This document shows, one piece after another, positions 15,457 through 24,254 of a DNA stretch of 42,784 bases. The translations under genes were made by a program, and so were the position numbers. Position 1 is the first letter of the stretch. Each line of letters begins with the position of its first letter. Origin of the DNA: Zavarzinella formosa DSM 19928 (GTDB lineage Bacteria; Planctomycetota; Planctomycetia; Gemmatales; Gemmataceae); NCBI RefSeq assembly GCF_000255705.1, contig NZ_JH636445.1, positions 9,818 through 52,601 of the forward strand, in the 5' to 3' direction. The notes beneath the pieces were generated by a model. That model did no database searches, was not told the DNA's origin, and saw only the letters and a program-made list of their open reading frames with translations.

Positions 15457-17601
15457 ATGTCCAGTTTCATTGCCGAGAAGGATCTCCCCGCCGAGTTGAC
15501 GCCCGAACAGGCCGTTGAAGCGGCTTATTCCCGCGAACTGGCCGAGGTGGCGTCCAAACTCCATCGCGGTCTGCCCTGCCTGATCGAATGCGACAAGGAT
15601 CTGGGGCCTTATGTGTTCATGAACCTGCGGGGCCGCCTCCGTCAACATGCGATGGAGTGCGTCTACCTCGACGGCCGGCCAAGGCAGAACGACCAAGCCG
15701 GGCCGGTTCCGATGGGATTGATGGCCTTGATGGTGAACCAGTTGCGAGATGCTGTTCGCGGCTCGACTCAAGCGGTGGACAAGAACGGCAATCCCGTGCG
15801 CCGGGTCCCGGTGTTGCCTCACTTGGATTTGCTGACGACCAGCCAGGGCGGGCTGACCGGCGAAGCTCGCGAAGTGATCGTGCTTCTTTACGAAAATCCG
15901 ACCATCGTGTTCCTCGGGTTCAAAGACCCGTCGTTCTCGCTGCCGAAGGTGATTGAAAGCCTGTTTGCCCACCGGGTGAGTTTTCTGGGCCTGAGCCGGG
16001 ATCGGTTGCGCTATCTGGCCACCCAAAAGGAAAGCCGCAAGTTTGGCCGCGAGTTCAACCCGTGGGGACTTTACAAGTATGTCTCCGGGGTGAATGCCGT
16101 CCGTTTGCGGAAACTGCTTAGCACACTCGAAGGTGAAGATTATCCCGCCGATCCGAAGAACGCCTACCGGCAACTCCGGCAGGCCACGCTTACGGGGAAC
16201 TTGGAAATCCCGGAAGTGAGTCTGGAAAAGGACATCGGCGGCTACACCAAGGTGAAGGCCCGGCTCCGCAAGGAAATCTTGGAAGTGTTGACCAAGCGGG
16301 ACAGTGCCACCACGGAAGAGGACGCCGCCCGGCTTGAGGAATTGATCCCTCGCGGGATGATTTTCTGGGGACCGCCCGGAACCGGGAAAACTTACTTCGC
16401 CAAGGCGATGGCCTCGGCCATCGGCGCCGCCATCACTGTTGTCTCCGGCCCCGAGTTGAAATCAAAGTGGGTCGGCGAATCGGAAGAAAACCTTCGGCAA
16501 ATATTCCTCAAAGCCCGGCAGTCGGCCCCGGCCATCATCGTGTTTGACGAACTGGATTCGTTCGCCACTGCTCGCGGAACATACAGCGGTTCCGGCGTTG
16601 AGCATTCGATGGTCAACCAACTGTTGACCGAGATGGACGGATTCCACAAGGAAGAACTCGTCTTTGTCGTCGGCACCACCAACTTTGTCGAAAGCCTCGA
16701 CCCCGCCTTGCTGCGACCCGGCCGGTTCGAGTTTCACTTGCACATTCCCTATCCGGACACAGACGACCGGCGGGACATCATCCGCATTTACAACCAGAAA
16801 ATGCGGCTTCAGATGACCGAAGAGGCCATCGACTTCGTCGTGAAGCGAACCAACGACTTTGTCATCGGGGCAGCCTCCGGCACCCGCTACAGCGGCGACC
16901 ATTTGAACGCCCTCGCCCGCTCCGTCGCCCGGATGCGATTGCGGGACAACATCACTGGCCCGACCGACCCGGCCTTGGTCGAACGGGCGATGACCGAATA
17001 CCTTGACCGCCCGAAGATGACGCCGCAAGAACTGAAAGTGCTGGCCACGCACGAAGCCGGGCACGCCGTCGTTTCCCTGCATTGCCCGCACGCCCCCGCC
17101 ATCGAGCGAATCACGATCGCCAGCGAAATGCAATGGGCCTTCGGCTACGTCAAGCATTCTGACCCGGCCCACAAGTATGTTCAAACGATCAACTTCTATC
17201 TCGACATGATTTGTGTCGCCTTGGGGGCAAGGGAAGCCGAGAAGATTTTTCTCAATGATCTCTCCCTTGGGGCCACCGGTGATTTGCATTCGGCCACCTC
17301 GATTGCCCGCGAACTGGTGGAAATGCACGGCTACGGCGGGGACGATTTGGTTCAATACCGGCCGATGAACGGCAGCGGCGTTCGACACGCGGACCTCTCG
17401 CCAAAAGTGCTGGAAGAACTTGACCACCGGGTGCGCTCCATCGTGGAAGAGCAACGCCAGCGGGCCAGCAACATCGTGCGAGAAAACAAGGACATGATTG
17501 CCATGCTCCGCGACATGCTGCTGGAACACAAGACCATCGACGCCAAAACATTGGCGACACTGACGCCGGAGTTGAAACCCAAAGGCAACCTCACCCCCTG
17601 A
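15457..17601 (+). CDS. Soluble double-AAA protein with FtsH-type (M41) zinc peptidase domain
   Basis: The 714-aa product has three parts. Residues about 20-220 look like a degenerate AAA module: PVLPHLDLL in a Walker-B-like position and VFLGFKDP in a sensor-like position, but no P-loop. Residues about 255-515 are an intact AAA domain: Walker A GPPGTGKT (305-312), Walker B IVFDE (361-365), sensor Asn 409 in GTTNF, and arginine-finger region LRPGR (419-423). Residues about 520-690 are an M41 peptidase with HEAGH (532-536) and a third zinc ligand candidate Asp 609 in GATGDL. The two N-terminal membrane helices of true FtsH are absent, so it should be cytosolic. The last codons (GNLTP and the stop) lie inside a repeat element. 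A Shine-Dalgarno (AAAGGA) precedes the ATG. Confidence 0.93.
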   Translation: MSSFIAEKDLPAELTPEQAVEAAYSRELAEVASKLHRGLPCLIECDKDLGPYVFMNLRGRLRQHAMECVYLDGRPRQNDQAGPVPMGLMALMVNQLRDAVRGSTQAVDKNGNPVRRVPVLPHLDLLTTSQGGLTGEAREVIVLLYENPTIVFLGFKDPSFSLPKVIESLFAHRVSFLGLSRDRLRYLATQKESRKFGREFNPWGLYKYVSGVNAVRLRKLLSTLEGEDYPADPKNAYRQLRQATLTGNLEIPEVSLEKDIGGYTKVKARLRKEILEVLTKRDSATTEEDAARLEELIPRGMIFWGPPGTGKTYFAKAMASAIGAAITVVSGPELKSKWVGESEENLRQIFLKARQSAPAIIVFDELDSFATARGTYSGSGVEHSMVNQLLTEMDGFHKEELVFVVGTTNFVESLDPALLRPGRFEFHLHIPYPDTDDRRDIIRIYNQKMRLQMTEEAIDFVVKRTNDFVIGAASGTRYSGDHLNALARSVARMRLRDNITGPTDPALVERAMTEYLDRPKMTPQELKVLATHEAGHAVVSLHCPHAPAIERITIASEMQWAFGYVKHSDPAHKYVQTINFYLDMICVALGAREAEKIFLNDLSLGATGDLHSATSIARELVEMHGYGGDDLVQYRPMNGSGVRHADLSPKVLEELDHRVRSIVEEQRQRASNIVRENKDMIAMLRDMLLEHKTIDAKTLATLTPELKPKGNLTP

Positions 17602-17822
17602 TCCCCTCTCCTAAAAGAGAGGGGGAACAAGTGTGTTTTAATGCCTTGTCCGAGCCTGAAGCGTGAGCGAGGGCCACGCTTCCTGAGTGATATGCTGTCC
17701 GTTGGGGAAGAACTTCCCCGACCCAAGCGTGGCCCTCGCTCACGCTTCAGGCTCGGAAAGAAGACGGTCTCCCTCTTGCTCCCCCTCTCTGTCAGGAGAG
17801 GGGGCCGGGGGGTGAGGTTGGC
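17584..17822. repeat. Nested inverted-repeat element overlapping the 3' end of the AAA protease gene
   Basis: The outer arms are 17584-17631 and 17775-17822; their reverse complements match at 41 of 48 positions. Inside lie perfect 32-bp arms, 17650-17681 and 17725-17756, carrying the GCCTGAAGCGTGAGCGAGGG motif. The centre holds a smaller inverted repeat (GGGGAAG, AA, CTTCCCC). Each outer arm is itself a CCCCTCTCC/GAGAGGGG hairpin. The left outer arm supplies the last six codons of the upstream gene, including its stop. The remainder fills the gap to the 83-aa gene. Confidence 0.9.
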
Positions 17823-17861
17823 CGAACAAGTGACCTGCTTAAATTTTTTGGAACACCCATC

Positions 17862-18113
17862 ATGGCCGAACTCACGATCCGTCTCCGCAAAGATCCCGAG
17901 ACGGGGAAACATGATATCATCATCGACTTGGAATCAGATGCCGACGCTCTGCCTCACGAACATGAAAACATGCACCGCGAAGCCGTTGAAAAACTTCTCG
18001 GCAAAGGTAGCGTTGGCAAGGTGATTGTTGAGCGTGAAGGGGAGGCCACCCCGGCCGCCCCCGAGGAAACCGGGCCGGTGGAAGAGCGAAAAGCCCAGAC
18101 CAACCCCGGCTGA
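17862..18113 (+). CDS. Uncharacterised 83-aa protein of the AAA-protease block
   Basis: This short protein has an N-terminal strand pair (ELTIRLRKDP, KHDIIIDLESD), a His/Glu-rich helix (PHEHENMHREAVEKLLG) and a strand GKVIVER, then a Pro/Glu-rich tail that is probably disordered. No family is recognised. Size and layout recall the small DUF2997-type proteins sometimes encoded beside AAA proteins, but this is only a resemblance of form. It lies 18 nt before the aminotransferase gene and after the nested repeat, co-directional with both, so it is treated as a real gene. Confidence 0.68.
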   Translation: MAELTIRLRKDPETGKHDIIIDLESDADALPHEHENMHREAVEKLLGKGSVGKVIVEREGEATPAAPEETGPVEERKAQTNPG

Positions 18114-18131
18114 CACCCCGGAGAGGAACGC

Positions 18132-19487
18132 ATGTTGACCGACCGTTACGCGGCCGAGTTTGCCGGGTCCAAGGCCCGGTACGAGCAGGCCCGCACCGTG
18201 TTTCCCGCCGGGGTGACGCACGATCTGCGGCACATGGAGCCATTCCCGATCTTCGTGGATCGGCAGGTCGGCTCGCGCAAGTGGGACGTGGATGGCCACG
18301 AACTCATCGACTATTGGTCCGGTCACGGTTCGATGCTGCTCGGCCACTCGCATCCGGATGTGGTGGCCGCCGTGCAGAAGCAAATGGAGCGAGGCACCCA
18401 TGCGGGGGGCTGTCACGATCTGGAGGTGGAATGGGGCCGGATGGTGATAAATCTCATCCCCTCGGCCGAAAAGGTCCGGTTCACCGGGTCCGGCACGGAG
18501 GCCACGCTGATGGCCCTGCGACTGGCCCGCATCCACACCGGCCGACCCCGATTCCTGAAATTCGCCGGGCATTTTCACGGCTGGCATGACTCTGTCGCGG
18601 TTGGGGCCGATGCCCCTTACGACAACCTGACTGTCCCCGGCATCCCCGAATCGGTGGCGTCGAACACGGTGGTGATCCCGCCGAACGACCACGGCTTATT
18701 GGAACACACGCTCAAGACCGATCCGACGATTGCGGCGGTGATCCTCGAACCCACCGGCGGCCACTGGGGGGCCGTGCCGATTCGCGGTGAGTTCCTCAAG
18801 ACCTTGCGGGAACTCACCACCAAACACGGCCAATTGCTGATTTTTGACGAAGTCATCACCGGCTTCCGTGTCTCCCCCGGCGGGGCGCAAGAGCGATACG
18901 GCATCAAACCAGACCTCACATCGCTGGCCAAGATTCTCGCGGGTGGCCTCCCCGGCGGGGCGTTGGTTGGGCGGGCCGATGTGTTGGATGTCATTGATTT
19001 CCGGCCGGGCAAGCCAAAGATGCGACACCCCGGCACCTACAACGGCAACCCACTATCGGCCGCCGCCGGAATCGCCGCGTTGAAACACGTCGCCACCGGA
19101 GAACCGGGAAAGCGGGCCAACGAAACCGGTCGGCAACTCCGCAACCGGCTCAATCGGCTCTTCGCCAAGAACAATTGGCCGTGGGCGGCCTATCTCGATT
19201 TCTCGATGTTCCGGTTGATCCCCAACTATCAAGGGCCGCGACCGGGCGATGCCGCCGGGGACAACGACGGATTGATCCCTTACGAGGGAGACTTGAACAA
19301 ACTCGACGGCCCTCCCGCCAATCCGAAGCTTCGGCATCTGTTCCGGCAGGGCATGTTGCTCGCCGGGGTCGATCTGCCGGGCCTCGCCGGGTGGATCATG
19401 GCCACCCACACGGAGGACGATGTGGTGAAGACGGTCAAGGCCGTGGAAACAACGATTGCGGCATTGATGGAGGAAGGGGCGGTTTGA
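18132..19487 (+). CDS. Class III PLP aminotransferase, glutamate-1-semialdehyde-aminomutase-like
   Basis: This 451-aa fold-type I PLP enzyme has the GSA-aminomutase pattern. It shows GHSHPDVVAAV, FTGSGTEATLMALRLAR (about 117-133), HFHGWHD, the PLP-ring Asp in FDEVITGFR (Asp about 239) and the Schiff-base Lys in SLAKILAGGLPGGA (Lys about 267). THPGTYNGNPL-like is seen as RHPGTYNGNPLSAAAG. It is longer than HemL, with an insert around 365-400 (GPRPGDAAGDNDGLIPYEGD). That favours a related aminotransferase rather than the tetrapyrrole enzyme itself. GAGAGGAA precedes the ATG. It is embedded in the AAA-protease block, so its product may serve that system, or it may simply share the operon. Confidence 0.88.
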   Translation: MLTDRYAAEFAGSKARYEQARTVFPAGVTHDLRHMEPFPIFVDRQVGSRKWDVDGHELIDYWSGHGSMLLGHSHPDVVAAVQKQMERGTHAGGCHDLEVEWGRMVINLIPSAEKVRFTGSGTEATLMALRLARIHTGRPRFLKFAGHFHGWHDSVAVGADAPYDNLTVPGIPESVASNTVVIPPNDHGLLEHTLKTDPTIAAVILEPTGGHWGAVPIRGEFLKTLRELTTKHGQLLIFDEVITGFRVSPGGAQERYGIKPDLTSLAKILAGGLPGGALVGRADVLDVIDFRPGKPKMRHPGTYNGNPLSAAAGIAALKHVATGEPGKRANETGRQLRNRLNRLFAKNNWPWAAYLDFSMFRLIPNYQGPRPGDAAGDNDGLIPYEGDLNKLDGPPANPKLRHLFRQGMLLAGVDLPGLAGWIMATHTEDDVVKTVKAVETTIAALMEEGAV

Positions 19488-19545
19488 TTGGTTGCGGGAA
19501 GCCGTTGTCCGGCAATCTCTCCGTGAAGGCATCAAGCAACATCCA

Positions 19546-22500
19546 ATGGCTGCAACGCCCGCCGAGAACGTTTCGCTTGCCGTCCCGCTGTTGCCGGATC
19601 GAGGCGTCGCGGACTGGCCGGCAAAGCTCCTTTTTCAAATTCCCGGCGCCGATCTCGTCCGGGTGATCGGCGAGTTTCGCCAACTGACGGGAAAAGATGT
19701 CTCGTTCGCCTGGCTGCATAACGACGACAATGCCGTGTTCATCGTCGCCAACCCGCCAATCATCTGGCGGGAACGCCGGATGGAGGAAGCCCGCCGGGAC
19801 AGCCGTGTCCGTGTCTTCCGGGAATGGGCGTCGGGCGTCTGGCTGGAGTTGGGCTTTGTCCCCGAGTCGCCGTTGCCCGCATCATTTCTCACCCGGCCAC
19901 CGCATCGGCAACTGTTGATCCGTTCACCGGGGGAACTGCTGGAAATCGGCTCCCTTCCGGTCGATGCCCCTCAACTGTCACTCCGTTTGGCCCGATCTGT
20001 CCTCGGATCTGGGCCGGTTCCTGACAAATTCACGCTCACGCCCCGGATGTCCCGGCGGGTGGCCCACGACCCACCCTCGCTCTGGATCATCACGAAAGAC
20101 GCCCTCGCCCAGCTTTCCCGGCATTGCCGCACGGCGGGGGAACAGACCCTCGCGGCCTTCGAGGTGGCCGTCACGGCGATGGATGGAACGCCCGCCGTGC
20201 TGGTCCGGTGTTCGTCGTCCCTGCGGAATCTCCCGGTGTTCGTGGCCAATGCCGAGGCGTATGTGTCGTGGCAAAAACGCTCGAATTTGTTTTTGCCACA
20301 GGGCCGGCGTTTGGAACCGCCGTTGCGCCGCGATGTGGTTCTCGACACCCTGAACATGCTGTCGGATCGCATTTACTGGATGGCCGAGACCGGGTCAAGC
20401 TGGCGGTTGGAATCGGTCCCGGTTGATTCCTTTCATCCCCTTTCCAAATGGGTCGAGTATCGTTCCCCGCAGGCCGCCAACGTCAGAACCGTGTGGGAAC
20501 AATCTGATGATTGGGTGACGGAAACATTCGTTGAACGAACCGAACCGGAGCGGGAACGGCGAACGCCCGAACCCGAGCGGACCAATCAGCGGCTGGCCAA
20601 GGAAGCCAAGAAAAAGGGGCTGCTGGCACGGGCGGTCGATTGGCTGAAAGCGCCGGGCAAACGCGATTTGGCGGATGTCTCGGAGGAACCCGAGGAAATC
20701 CCGGTGGCCGAGGCGGTCCGCACCGCGTTGCGGCAATCCGACCGCTTGCATCACGCCCGGCCGGACGGACCGGGGGGAATCAGCGAGCGTTGCCACCAAT
20801 TGGAAATGGCGTTCTTTCGCCGCATCGAAAAACCGGACGGTGATCTCGCCGCCGCGTGGACCGAACTGGCCACGGCTTACGATGCGGCCGAGAAGCCGTC
20901 CGATGCGGCCCTGTGCTGGCTCAATGCCTTGTGGGGCGACCGGGCCAGCCCGCCGTTGTGGGCTTGGGGTTGGTTGCGGGCCGCCGCGCGGGATGCCCAC
21001 TTGGATGCGAAACTGGCCGACCCGGCGGAATGGCTGGCGGCCACCCCGACCGCCAATCTCACTCGGGCCCTCGCGGCATGGGTCGTCTGGGCTTCCCGCC
21101 AATCGCCGACGTCCGAGGGGTTGTCCCGGCGGGCCGTCGAACTTCAAAACCATCTGCGGGCCAACGAACACTGGCTCCCCGTGCGGGCGGCGTGGCTGGC
21201 CCAGGGGGCGCTGGCAAAGTTCAACCGGGGGGATGTTCTCGCCCTTGCCCGCACGCGAGACCGACTCGCCGAGCGATTGCTCGGAGCCGGGTTGAGCCTC
21301 GAACTGGACACGCCGCCATTTTTGCGATTCGGGGACGAGGAAAGCAGGAACCGCCACCACGAGGCCAGTCGCTGGCTGGAGGAAAAGCGCCGGCCGATCC
21401 GGCAGTGGATCACGGGGCTGGCCTCCAAGCCGTTGGTGGCCGACAAGAACTCCATCCCATCGGGAATTCTGCTGGAAAGCGGACTGGAGCCGGAACGGAT
21501 TAACACGGCCAGGTATGTGGATTTATTGATCGGATGGGGGCTTACCCGGTTGTCGGAATCTCTGCGGGGAGAGGCGGTCATCAAGCAGGCCGACGAGGGG
21601 TTCCCGGTCGCGGACCCGGTGCATGGACTGATCCGCGAAGCCTTCGAGCATCGCTTGCGGAACCTCCGGGACGGCCGTTCGGCACGCCTGCCGTTGCCGC
21701 CGGAATGGCACGCCCGCCGGGAACAACTGCCGGGGATGGAACGCTACTTCGCGGACAAGTTTTTCGAGAGTTCCCGCGTGCTGCAACCCAACCCGCCGCC
21801 GTCGGCTTATCTGGAGGCCGTGTTCCAAAAAGCCCGGCAAACCGGCCCGACCACGTTCACCCTCAATCGGTTGAACACCGCCGCGCTGAATGAACGCTTG
21901 CCGGATATTTTGCAGAGGGAAGTTTCCCAGCGGGGCGCGACCGTGGAACTGGCCCGCCTCGCCGGGGATGCCTTGCGACGGGTGACGGAACTGCAACCGG
22001 AGACGATCGAGACGCTTTTCGGGCTGCTGCCAACGGCTCTCGACGCGACCCGGTCGGCGCCGGTTGAATGGGCCGGTCTCATCGAACACGGCCTCGCCGC
22101 CGCCTCTTATGCGGACCGCCCCGATCTCGCCCGGTTGTTCGTGCAGGAATTGCTTTCCCCGGCGAAAGCCCCCGCCGGGCCGGACTTGCCGGAGGCGATG
22201 ACTTCACAGGCGTTCCGCAGCCTGCGCCGCATGGGGTTGAAGACCGAGGCCGACCGCGTGTTGCATCATCTGGCGGGGAACGTCACCCAAGGAATGTCGT
22301 ACTCGAAACTCCGCAAAACCCGGCCGATGGAATGGCCCGGCTTGCTGCGAACGATGCTGCATGTGGCCGCCGGTTGGTACTACGCGGGGCGCGACGAGCA
22401 AGCATATGCCGTGCTGGAAGAGGCCAAGACCGACCTTTACGACGCCGAAACCACGCCGGTGAACCGCACCCGGCTGGCAATGGCTTACGTGCAAACGCTG

Positions 22501-22770
22501 GGGCAGGCCCCCTTTCGCGTGGCCCTCGGCCGGTTGGACGAAATGTTCCAGCGTCTTTCCGGATTGCATGTCCGGGGAACGGCGAATCGCTATTTCTGCC
22601 TGCCCGCGTTACAACTGGTGGAGGCCGGTGTGCGGGCCGTGGTGGCCGACGACCTCGCCGCCGGTCCCGGCGTGCGAGCCTGGCTGGACACGGACGAATT
22701 CTCCGTGCGCCAACGCATCCGTGATGAACTGGCCGAATCAATGAAGACACAAGGATTGGCCGGGATGTGA
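19546..22770 (+). CDS. Uncharacterised 1074-aa protein of the AAA-protease block
   Basis: No family is recognised with confidence. From the ATG at 19546 the N-terminal 300 residues look alpha/beta (LLFQIPGADLVRVIGEF, VSFAWLHNDDNAVFIVA, PAVLVRCSSSLRNLPVFVA). A highly charged linker follows (about 325-370, rich in ERTEPERERR-like sequence). From about 390 to the end it is helical, with TPR-like stretches such as AAWTELATAYDAAEKPSDAA and ACELL-type helices. The frame is open to a TTG at 19492, 4 nt after the aminotransferase stop, so the start is uncertain by 18 codons. No signal peptide or membrane helix is seen. Position suggests a large scaffold or target-recognition component of the block (inference). 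Confidence 0.82.
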   Translation: MAATPAENVSLAVPLLPDRGVADWPAKLLFQIPGADLVRVIGEFRQLTGKDVSFAWLHNDDNAVFIVANPPIIWRERRMEEARRDSRVRVFREWASGVWLELGFVPESPLPASFLTRPPHRQLLIRSPGELLEIGSLPVDAPQLSLRLARSVLGSGPVPDKFTLTPRMSRRVAHDPPSLWIITKDALAQLSRHCRTAGEQTLAAFEVAVTAMDGTPAVLVRCSSSLRNLPVFVANAEAYVSWQKRSNLFLPQGRRLEPPLRRDVVLDTLNMLSDRIYWMAETGSSWRLESVPVDSFHPLSKWVEYRSPQAANVRTVWEQSDDWVTETFVERTEPERERRTPEPERTNQRLAKEAKKKGLLARAVDWLKAPGKRDLADVSEEPEEIPVAEAVRTALRQSDRLHHARPDGPGGISERCHQLEMAFFRRIEKPDGDLAAAWTELATAYDAAEKPSDAALCWLNALWGDRASPPLWAWGWLRAAARDAHLDAKLADPAEWLAATPTANLTRALAAWVVWASRQSPTSEGLSRRAVELQNHLRANEHWLPVRAAWLAQGALAKFNRGDVLALARTRDRLAERLLGAGLSLELDTPPFLRFGDEESRNRHHEASRWLEEKRRPIRQWITGLASKPLVADKNSIPSGILLESGLEPERINTARYVDLLIGWGLTRLSESLRGEAVIKQADEGFPVADPVHGLIREAFEHRLRNLRDGRSARLPLPPEWHARREQLPGMERYFADKFFESSRVLQPNPPPSAYLEAVFQKARQTGPTTFTLNRLNTAALNERLPDILQREVSQRGATVELARLAGDALRRVTELQPETIETLFGLLPTALDATRSAPVEWAGLIEHGLAAASYADRPDLARLFVQELLSPAKAPAGPDLPEAMTSQAFRSLRRMGLKTEADRVLHHLAGNVTQGMSYSKLRKTRPMEWPGLLRTMLHVAAGWYYAGRDEQAYAVLEEAKTDLYDAETTPVNRTRLAMAYVQTLGQAPFRVALGRLDEMFQRLSGLHVRGTANRYFCLPALQLVEAGVRAVVADDLAAGPGVRAWLDTDEFSVRQRIRDELAESMKTQGLAGM

Positions 22771-22785
22771 GCTGAAAGATTCCGG

Positions 22786-23487
22786 TTAATTATCGCTGAA
22801 ATCCGGCGGAAACTTCCGGCCGGACGGTGTCGGGGTGACAGGGAGTTGTTCGCCGACCATGCCGTGGAATCCGGCGAGGAGCAATCTGGCCCGAGTCATC
22901 ACGCAGGTGGTTTCCAGAAGTTCTTGCTTTTGTTGCGGGGGCATGGGCAGGGCAAAAGCCAGCACATCGCACAGGTGGCCGAGGGGAAGCTCGCCTTTGA
23001 AAAGGGCGAGAACTTGCGTCCGAACGGTTTCGTCTTTGAATCGCGGAATCATCTTTTCGGAAAGCATCGTGCGGAGACGCATCAATTCGGTCACGTCCTC
23101 CGGCACATTATCCGGCAAAATCTCCACGCGGGCGGCCCGGTAAAGTTTGTCCGTGTCCAGTTCTTCAATAATGCGAACGCGGGAAACACCTCGCAGCAAC
23201 AAGTTGTATCGACCGTCCGGCAACAGTTGATCGGCGACGACCCGGCCGAGGCAGGCCACCGGGCGAATGGTCGGCTTGTGATCATATTTTTCTTCCCAAT
23301 CATCCCCGAGCATCACCAGGGCGATGAACTTGTCCGTGGCGAGGGTGTCGGCGGCCATTTGCCGATAGCGAGGCTCGAAAATATGCAGGGCCTGCACCGT
23401 GTGCGGGAAAAAGACAAGGCCGGGAAGCGGAAACAATCTCGCCACGCCGTCGAACTGGTCGGGATCGGGCAGGTCTGCGTGCATCAT
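22786..23487 (-). CDS. LON peptidase substrate-binding-domain protein
   Basis: This 233-aa protein has the N-terminal LON substrate-binding fold without ATPase or protease domains. It shows ARLFPLPGLVFFPHTVQALHIFEPRYRQM near the start, FIALVMLGDDWE, CLGRVVADQLLPDGRYNLLLRGVSRVRI, and a helical tail. Stand-alone members are common in bacteria; their function is not established. Two Met codons open the frame and neither has a strong Shine-Dalgarno, so the upstream one is used. Its 3' end is 15 nt from that of the 1074-aa gene (convergent). Confidence 0.92.
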   Translation of the reverse strand: MMHADLPDPDQFDGVARLFPLPGLVFFPHTVQALHIFEPRYRQMAADTLATDKFIALVMLGDDWEEKYDHKPTIRPVACLGRVVADQLLPDGRYNLLLRGVSRVRIIEELDTDKLYRAARVEILPDNVPEDVTELMRLRTMLSEKMIPRFKDETVRTQVLALFKGELPLGHLCDVLAFALPMPPQQKQELLETTCVMTRARLLLAGFHGMVGEQLPVTPTPSGRKFPPDFSDN

Positions 23488-23526
23488 ACCTTGCGGGGTG
23501 ACACGTGGGGATCGGGTCGGGGGCGG

Positions 23527-23919
23527 TTATTCATTCGGGCGGATCACGATAATCGGCAACAAGTCGGCGAGCAAAACCGGGCTGGCCGATGGCGGGTCGC
23601 AACGAAACTCGGCCAACGCGGCCGCCATCGACTCCCAAAATCCGATGATATCCACGCCCCAATGGCTCGACCCATAGGTGGTCATGTAACGCTTTGCGGA
23701 TTCAAAGAGCCGGCAAGCCCCGCGGGCATTGCCATTACCCGAATGATAGGCACACACGGCCGCCTGGATCAATGCCTGCACGAATCGGCGATCCGGCCCG
23801 GCCATCTCATGCCAGAGGTCTTCCCAAACCTCATGGGCCTCGAAGAAATCGCGGCCATTGAAGAGGCGAATGCCTTCCGCAAACCGGGGATCGTCGGCGG
23901 GGTCCATATCGGCTGTCAT
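23527..23919 (-). CDS. DUF309 family protein
   Basis: This 130-aa all-helical protein has the DUF309 core: DPRFAEGIRLFNGRDFFEAHEVWEDLWHEM (about 10-39, with the HExWExxW motif), then GPDRRFVQALIQAAVCAYH. The function of the family is unknown. The frame is open to 24120, but residues before MTADMDP do not look like the family and would lie in the divergent promoter region, so the start is placed at 23919 (23907 is an alternative). It is co-directional with the LON-domain gene 39 nt away and diverges from moxR. Confidence 0.85.
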   Translation of the reverse strand: MTADMDPADDPRFAEGIRLFNGRDFFEAHEVWEDLWHEMAGPDRRFVQALIQAAVCAYHSGNGNARGACRLFESAKRYMTTYGSSHWGVDIIGFWESMAAALAEFRCDPPSASPVLLADLLPIIVIRPNE

Positions 23920-24254
23920 CAGGCCAGTGTTCGTCACATCGCAGTTGTTTCGACGCGAAGCGATCCAAAACGACCCCGAATCGGTTCGTTTTTTGGTCGA
24001 AATGAGACATGTTTGAACATCCGGCAAGCAAAACCCCTCAAGACGGGGAACGATTGATGATTTGCTTTCATGCCTGTCTGTCAAAACACAAATCTGAGAA
24101 CTGTTTTGCGATCTTTCCAATTCAACACTTGCGTTCCGGTCTGATTTCGCCTAAATTCATCGCTGGCCTGCCTTTGGTCCTGATTGCGGACCGTCCATAC
24201 CCAATAGAACCGCCCAGACCGACCATCCCTGAACCTCTTCCGGGTTTCGTTGAC
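23920..24254. other. Divergent intergenic region (DUF309 / MoxR)
   Basis: This 335-nt gap holds no gene that I can support. It is less GC-rich than its surroundings and should contain the promoters of both flanking genes. I see no box convincing enough to mark. A small CCCC/GGGG hairpin (about 24036-24050) is the only visible structure. Confidence 0.5.

Noticed and set aside
14788-16173. 461-aa open frame antisense to the AAA-protease block
   Set aside because: The opposite strand carries a clear AAA protease with intact motifs; this frame has none.
22846-24057. 403-aa open frame antisense to the LON-domain and DUF309 genes
   Set aside because: It spans two well-supported genes on the other strand and shows no protein-like motifs.
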